6,114 nt of DNA, taken from NCBI GenBank assembly GCA_009778415.1, contig WRJV01000185.1:1-6114 (forward strand), in the 5' to 3' direction. This stretch comes from Clostridiales bacterium. GTDB lineage: Bacteria > Bacillota > Clostridia > Peptostreptococcales > Anaerovoracaceae. Shown piece by piece: positions 1 through 3,727 of this stretch (positions are counted from its first letter, which is position 1; every line of letters starts with the position of its first letter). The notes below the pieces were generated by a model. That model was not told the DNA's origin. It saw nothing but the letters and a program-made list of their open reading frames with translations, and ran no database searches. Made by a program: the position numbers and the translations under genes.

Positions 1-10
1 AAAAGGGCCA

Positions 11-36
11 CTCATTCCCCTAACATTGAAAATGAG
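11..36 (+). promoter_or_regulatory. Hairpin in the 5' leader of the dockerin peptidase gene
   Basis: CTCATT (11-16) pairs perfectly with AATGAG (31-36) around a 14-base loop. G6-G7 with C37-C38 could extend the stem across a bulge. The loop holds AACATTG (22-28), which also occurs at 3631-3637 just upstream of the related leader element of the second gene. The hairpin itself is not seen there, so it may be specific to this leader or may be chance. No promoter is visible in bases 1-38. By analogy with the second gene, it probably lies to the left of the window. Confidence 0.4.
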
Positions 37-38
37 CC

Positions 39-110
39 GTTTAACCACGTTGCACGTCAGCAGCGAGGCTGAAAAAAGAGAACCACAACTCCAGAATAAA
101 AGCGGCAAAT
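39..110 (+). promoter_or_regulatory. Leader RNA element, copy A (candidate cis-regulatory RNA)
   Basis: This segment matches a segment in front of the second gene (3637-3705). TTAACC (41-46) leads into a hairpin, 45-53 with 60-68. It has nine positions with one A/A mismatch and one T/G pair, closed by the six-base loop ACGTCA. Next comes a 44-base block (67-110) identical to copy B at 34 of 44 columns without gaps. It includes GGCTGAAAA (67-75), GAGA (78-81) and CTCCAGAA (89-96). A pseudoknot is possible: GAG 78-80 with CTC 89-91, and C83, C84, C86 with G105, G104, G102. It is weaker than in copy B because A85/C103 is a mismatch. The block ends 22 bases before the start codon. The RNA function is inferred; the repetition is seen directly. 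No known riboswitch class was recognised. Confidence 0.65.
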
Positions 111-119
111 TTATGTTTC

Positions 120-124
120 GGAGG
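120..124 (+). promoter_or_regulatory. Ribosome binding site of the dockerin peptidase gene
   Basis: GGAGG lies seven bases before the ATG at 132, which is near-ideal spacing and settles the start choice. The conserved CTCC at 89-92 of the upstream leader element is complementary to GGAG 120-123. The site could therefore be masked when the leader folds differently (inference). Confidence 0.85.
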
Positions 125-131
125 TATTTAT

Positions 132-3100
132 ATGCAAACAAAGAAAAGCAAGATTTTAGCGATACTGCTGTCAGTTGCACTCATAGTGACATTGACGCCG
201 ACGCTGGCGGTCTCCGTCTTTGCGGACGACATCACCCAGCGCGAGTACATAGTTTCGCTTATCAAGGACGCCGGCATGAAGGATTCCATGCTCGGCACCA
301 ACATCGACAGAGACGCCCTGGCAAAAAGCCTTGGCTTCCTCGACAATTGGGATTACAACCCCACAGCTATAGTTACACCGGAAATTATGGCAGCCATGGA
401 CATCGCCATGGCAGACGCCTACAACGGGCTCAAAGCCGCATACAACAAAACCCCTATGGAGCCTTATTTCGTGAACGGAATGGCTCAACCCATCTTCCCG
501 TACGGAAACAACATATACAATGACACAAGCGGCGACGGCGTTGTCCGCTTCATCGTCTATGTTGAGACAGACCTAGACACCGACGGCGACGGCAAGCTCG
601 ACTTAGTGAAAACTTTGGTACAGCTGCCAAGGGCTGCGTTGAGCGGCATGAAATGCGCCACGATTTACGAGGCGCGGCCTTACATAGAGGGCTGCAACAG
701 CCAAAGCGTCCCCTCGGGCACGCAGACTGCAGGGAACACCTACCTGAACAACAACCCCGGTTTCAGCCACGAGTCCCTTTATGCGACGCCGCCCGAGCGC
801 GTTCCGGCAGGGGAGACCACTACCGCGGCAATGGCGGCAAACGCCAACTACAGAGACTGGTACTACCGATACAGCTACAGCAGCACCGGCAACGGCAGCG
901 CCAGTAAAGCCAACGGGACCAACAGCAACGAGACAGAGTTCGAGGACCTGAACTGGTACGACTACTTCCTGGTCCGCGGCTTTGCAGTGGTCGAGTGCTC
1001 AGGCATCGGCGCTGACGGCTCGGAAGGCTTCACTTCTTGCGGCGCCGACATCGAAATCAACGGGTTCAAAGCCGTCATCGAATGGCTGACCGGAGACCGC
1101 AAAGCGTATTCTGACAAGACCAACAACATCGAAGTCAAAGCAGATTGGTCCAATGGCAGCGTGGGCATGACCGGCCGATCCTATGCAGGCACCACTCAGT
1201 TCGGTTTGGCGACATCCGGTGTGAAGGGCCTTAAGACCATCGTTCCGGTTGCAGGCATCGCAAGCTGGTACGAATACACCAACGGCCAAGGCGTGCTTGG
1301 CAGTTCCGCGTATTCCACAGGCCTGGCATGGTACGTCACAAGCCGTTTGGCTTCTCCAGACTGGAGCGGCGTGTTCAACAGGTATGCAGGTTACTCGCAG
1401 CTGATGAGGCGGGAGGAGACAGCCGTCAACGGCGACTACGGCCCGCACTGGGCGCACCGCGACTACACCGTGGACAACTGGTTCAGAGACTGGGGACCGA
1501 GCAAAATTCAAATACCGCTGCTGATCGTACACGGCCTCAACGACAACAACGTCAGGCCAAAGCAGTCGATAATGATGTACCAGGCTGCCAAAAAGGCTGG
1601 CATGGACGTTAAGTTCATGTGGCACCAAGGCGACCACATGACGCCGACATTCCCGCGCGCCACCCCGAACGCAGCGAGCAGCGGCGCCACGGCAAGGCCA
1701 TACTCGATGTACTGCGGCGACTACACCTATGACGAATGGCTCAACATGTGGTTTAGCCACCACCTGTACGGCCTTGACAACAACATCATGGAAATCATGC
1801 CAAACGTCCTGGCCCAGAACAACGACAGCGGGCAGTGGGTAGGGTACGACTCTTGGGACTGCGCTTCGAATCTGATCCTGGACAACGACTACCGCGTCAA
1901 AACCGCTAGGGCTTATTCAGGGGTGGAATATGAAGAGCCGGTGAACACCGAAGTCGAATACCCGATCCCGGGCGATTTTTCGGCTGAAGCAGCATTGGCC
2001 GACGATGCAGCAGATGAAGGAACCATTGTGGCGGTTGCAGCCGCAGACGGCGACTTCACAGTCATCAACAGCGCCAACGGCAACAGCACTTGGACAGGCT
2101 TCCTCAACGCCCCCACAGCGGGCAGCACTCTTTACGAGATAACGCTTCCTGAGGACGTTACCGTAAAGGGCGTCGTGGAAGTCCATTTCAGGGCAGCAAT
2201 CAGCTCCTTGGGCAGCAGCGCCGGCGACCCGCTCAGGGTACACGCCAAGATAGTCGAAGTTGCGGCGCCGGGCACCAACATCAAGTACTACGGCAGCAAC
2301 ACCATGGGCTCTGCCCCAAGCGTCGTTTCTGTCCAAGCCGGAGGAGCTTGGCAGGGCGGCGGCGTTGGCAGCTTCAACCTGGTCAGGTTCGGCCAAGTTA
2401 CAAACGGCACTTACAGGGAACTCGGCAGGGGCTGGATGGACCTGTGCAACCCGAAGGCAAAATATGACAGCTACACGGCTGCCTACGCAGACAGGATCGT
2501 TCCAAGGGATCACCTGGGCGAATTCTACGACTACACCATTTACATGCAGCCAACCGTGCATACCGCCAAGAAAGGCAACAGGCTTGTCTGCTTCCTTACC
2601 ACAGGGAGCACCGCCCCTGCTGCTTACACCGGCAACAGCGCGTTCACCTTCACCGTGGACAACGAAGCCAGCTACGTGGTCGTTCCGGTAGGCAAGCCGG
2701 AAACCGCGCTCCGTGCATACGTCAACGCGGACGCTTTGAGCGACATCGCCAAAGACGTCGAGTACACCCTGTCCGTCAGCGACGCAGTGAACCTGCTGTC
2801 GCTTGAAGTGACATTCAAAGTGGACGGAAGCATGCTGGCAGGCAAAGACATCGAATGCTTGAACGGCTTTACTACGGTTGACGGCATCCAATGGGCGTAT
2901 GCCGGCGGCGACACTTGGAAAGGGACAGTTACGCTGGGCTTCCCGGCAGGGGAAAGCGAGGGCTTAACTTCCTACTTCCCGACCGACATAGCGAAATTCG
3001 TCTTCTCTCCGAGGGCAGTTGGCGATGCGGCGTTTGAGCTGACCAATATCAAGGCGGTCGGCCTTGTCGGCGACTTGACTGAGTACATCAACGCCAAGAT

Positions 3101-3365
3101 TGAAGTCGGAGAAGCCACAACGAACATCGACCAGAGGGTGTTCTCGAAGTACGACCTGAACAGGGACAACAAAGTAGACGCGCTGGATCTTGGCATCATG
3201 CTGCTCTACTGCGGATTCAACACGAGCACCCCGGGATGGAGTACATTGGTCAAAGTCAATGATTCCAGAGGCGTCGGAGTCACGGCCAGCATGTGCGACG
3301 TGAACGATGACGGCATCATCGACATGCTCGACCTGCTAGACCTTTTCATCCATTACACAAAATAG
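132..3365 (+). CDS. Secreted PepX-like (S15) Xaa-Pro dipeptidyl-peptidase with cohesin-like domain and dockerin
   Basis: The product has 1077 residues. The family (EC 3.4.14.11) removes Xaa-Pro dipeptides from peptide N termini. The start follows GGAGG at 120-124. Residues 1-31 are a signal peptide (KK near the start, hydrophobic core, VFA/DD cleavage site). The alpha/beta-hydrolase domain spans about 120-600. Ser350 lies in GRSYAG, Asp471 in HGLNDNNV and His502 in GDH. This order and spacing closely match the Lactococcus PepX triad recalled as 348/468/498. SWYEY (378-382), Asn473 and Val474 match substrate-pocket positions. The acidic S2 Glu that holds the substrate amine is not evident after SWYEY. 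DTDGDGKLD (149-157) is a likely Ca2+ loop. An acidic, Ala-rich linker (about 610-645) leads to the X-Pro C-terminal beta-sandwich (about 650-855). A cohesin-like beta domain (about 859-1000) and a dockerin (1004-1077) follow. The protein probably acts extracellularly, docked to a scaffold. Cytoplasmic PepX of lactic acid bacteria is usually about 760-800 residues, so the tail is an addition. S15 membership is near certain; exact specificity is open. Confidence 0.93.
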   Translation: MQTKKSKILAILLSVALIVTLTPTLAVSVFADDITQREYIVSLIKDAGMKDSMLGTNIDRDALAKSLGFLDNWDYNPTAIVTPEIMAAMDIAMADAYNGLKAAYNKTPMEPYFVNGMAQPIFPYGNNIYNDTSGDGVVRFIVYVETDLDTDGDGKLDLVKTLVQLPRAALSGMKCATIYEARPYIEGCNSQSVPSGTQTAGNTYLNNNPGFSHESLYATPPERVPAGETTTAAMAANANYRDWYYRYSYSSTGNGSASKANGTNSNETEFEDLNWYDYFLVRGFAVVECSGIGADGSEGFTSCGADIEINGFKAVIEWLTGDRKAYSDKTNNIEVKADWSNGSVGMTGRSYAGTTQFGLATSGVKGLKTIVPVAGIASWYEYTNGQGVLGSSAYSTGLAWYVTSRLASPDWSGVFNRYAGYSQLMRREETAVNGDYGPHWAHRDYTVDNWFRDWGPSKIQIPLLIVHGLNDNNVRPKQSIMMYQAAKKAGMDVKFMWHQGDHMTPTFPRATPNAASSGATARPYSMYCGDYTYDEWLNMWFSHHLYGLDNNIMEIMPNVLAQNNDSGQWVGYDSWDCASNLILDNDYRVKTARAYSGVEYEEPVNTEVEYPIPGDFSAEAALADDAADEGTIVAVAAADGDFTVINSANGNSTWTGFLNAPTAGSTLYEITLPEDVTVKGVVEVHFRAAISSLGSSAGDPLRVHAKIVEVAAPGTNIKYYGSNTMGSAPSVVSVQAGGAWQGGGVGSFNLVRFGQVTNGTYRELGRGWMDLCNPKAKYDSYTAAYADRIVPRDHLGEFYDYTIYMQPTVHTAKKGNRLVCFLTTGSTAPAAYTGNSAFTFTVDNEASYVVVPVGKPETALRAYVNADALSDIAKDVEYTLSVSDAVNLLSLEVTFKVDGSMLAGKDIECLNGFTTVDGIQWAYAGGDTWKGTVTLGFPAGESEGLTSYFPTDIAKFVFSPRAVGDAAFELTNIKAVGLVGDLTEYINAKIEVGEATTNIDQRVFSKYDLNRDNKVDALDLGIMLLYCGFNTSTPGWSTLVKVNDSRGVGVTASMCDVNDDGIIDMLDLLDLFIHYTK
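2706..3128 (+). other. Cohesin-like beta domain within the peptidase protein
   Basis: Residues 859-999 read as a beta-rich module of about 140 residues. Segments such as EYTLSVSDAVNLLSLEVTF and AKFVFSPRAVGDAAFEL have the alternating pattern of cohesin or CBM2-like folds. Such modules commonly sit directly before dockerins in secreted clostridial proteins. A single copy next to a dockerin on an enzyme is unlikely to be a scaffold. A structural or binding spacer is more plausible. The assignment is by pattern only, and a carbohydrate-binding module is the main alternative. Confidence 0.55.
3141..3362 (+). other. C-terminal dockerin domain (two Ca2+-binding repeats)
   Basis: Two F-hand-type loops show the dockerin calcium ligands at positions 1, 3, 5, 9 and 12: D1008, N1010, D1012, D1016, D1019, and D1056, N1058, D1060, D1064, D1067. 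Each is followed by a hydrophobic helix (LGIMLLY, LLDLFI). Dockerins bind cohesins on scaffoldin proteins and so place the enzyme in a cellulosome-like complex or on the cell surface. The repeats start 48 residues apart, longer than the usual mid-thirties, because of an inserted Gly/Ser/Thr-rich segment around 1028-1054. Both loops retain all ligands, so calcium binding is probably intact. Confidence 0.88.
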
Positions 3366-3428
3366 CGCCGGCTGCGGGAATCTGCTGAGTTAATTTCCAC
3401 AGGCGAACAAAAATCATGATTAATTGGG

Positions 3429-3464
3429 CGGTGCCCATCGCATGTTGCGGTGGGTGCCGTTTTT
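3429..3464 (+). terminator. Rho-independent terminator of the dockerin peptidase gene
   Basis: Bases 3429-3441 pair with 3447-3459 in an unbroken 13-pair stem that includes three G/T wobbles. The loop is ATGTT, and five T residues (3460-3464) follow directly. It sits 64 bases after the stop codon, so the two genes of the window probably belong to separate transcripts. Confidence 0.93.
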
Positions 3465-3523
3465 CGTCAATTTACCCAAAAATAAAAAAACTTTGAAAAT
3501 TTTGCACAAATGCTAGACCCGGA

Positions 3524-3565
3524 GCTGATTTATGGTATAATGGACATAATTTATCATATATCAGC
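3524..3565 (+). repeat. Inverted repeat framing the -10 region of the second gene
   Basis: GCTGATTTATG (3524-3534) and CATATATCAGC (3555-3565) are complementary at 10 of 11 positions, with one T/T mismatch, around a 20-base spacer. The arm centres are 31 bases apart, about three helical turns, so a dimeric or looping protein could reach both arms on one DNA face. The left arm abuts the -10 hexamer and the right arm lies just past the expected transcription start. The geometry fits a repressor operator. No regulator is encoded in the window, so the role is inferred. Confidence 0.6.
3533..3541 (+). promoter_or_regulatory. Extended -10 promoter of the second gene
   Basis: TGGTATAAT contains a perfect TATAAT hexamer (3536-3541) preceded by the TGN extension, as in sigma-A promoters that depend little on a -35 box. 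The bases at 16-17 spacing (around 3513-3519) do not resemble TTGACA. Transcription would start near 3548, giving a leader of about 180 bases before the ATG at 3728. The inverted repeat at 3524-3565 brackets this site. Confidence 0.75.
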
Positions 3566-3567
3566 TT

Positions 3568-3587
3568 AATGTTATTAATTTAACATT
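3568..3587 (+). repeat. Short AT-rich inverted repeat in the second leader
   Basis: AATGTTA (3568-3574) and TAACATT (3581-3587) are perfectly complementary around TTAATT. It is either a weak RNA hairpin at the start of the leader or a second protein site about 20-40 bases past the expected transcription start. The low G+C of the stretch means it could have arisen by chance. Confidence 0.35.
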
Positions 3588-3636
3588 TCAAAGTATTATC
3601 AACAGTAGAAAGGGGTGATAAAAAAGGCAAAACATT

Positions 3637-3705
3637 GGTTAACCGCGTCCCAAAAAAACGCGGCTGAAAACGGAGAGCCCCGCCTCCAGAAGAAACGGGG
3701 AAAAT
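3637..3705 (+). promoter_or_regulatory. Leader RNA element, copy B (candidate cis-regulatory RNA)
   Basis: This is the second copy of the element at 39-110. TTAACC (3639-3644) leads into a perfect six-pair hairpin, CCGCGT (3643-3648) with ACGCGG (3658-3663). The conserved 44-base block (3662-3705) follows. That block can form an H-type pseudoknot: GGAG 3672-3675 with CTCC 3684-3687, and CCCCG 3678-3682 with CGGGG 3696-3700, leaving the A-rich linker AGAAGAAA (3688-3695). An alternative pairing of GGCT 3662-3665 with AGCC 3676-3679 would compete. The block ends 23 bases before the ATG, almost as in copy A. The hairpin loop and stem sequence differ from copy A while the fold is kept, which favours a structured RNA over a protein-binding DNA site. 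The family is not recognised. Confidence 0.68.
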
Positions 3706-3710
3706 AACAA

Positions 3711-3717
3711 AAAGGAG
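3711..3717 (+). promoter_or_regulatory. Ribosome binding site of the second gene
   Basis: AAAGGAG ends ten bases before the ATG at 3728, slightly long but functional spacing, and supports that start. GGAG 3714-3717 is complementary to the conserved CTCC at 3684-3687 in the leader element, 26 bases upstream. This matches the arrangement at the first gene. Confidence 0.8.
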
Positions 3718-3727
3718 TGTAAAAAAC

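Noticed and set aside
26..523. Plus-strand open frame of 165 codons overlapping the leader and the start of the peptidase gene.
   Set aside because: It starts inside the leader hairpin without a ribosome binding site. Its translation is His/Arg-rich and unlike any domain. The frame from 132 has the signal peptide and conserved S15 sequence.
1917..2891. Long open frame on the minus strand (324 codons) inside the peptidase gene.
   Set aside because: It has no ribosome binding site or domain pattern and is fully antisense to the conserved X-Pro C-terminal and cohesin-like regions. It is a by-product of the G+C-rich codon use.
3412..3421. Perfect 10-base palindrome AATCATGATT just upstream of the terminator.
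   Set aside because: It is short, AT-rich and without a second copy or promoter nearby, so chance is the simplest explanation.
3502..3507. TTGCAC as the -35 box of the second gene.
   Set aside because: It lies 28 bases from TATAAT at 3536, far beyond the usable 16-19. The TGN extension explains the promoter better.
3626..3679. GGCAAAAC ... GAGAGCC near the second leader resembles the opening and closing of a c-di-GMP-I (GEMM) riboswitch.
   Set aside because: The hallmark GGGACGCAAAGCC segment and the second helix with its receptor are absent, and copy A lacks the matching outer stem. The likeness is limited to a few bases.
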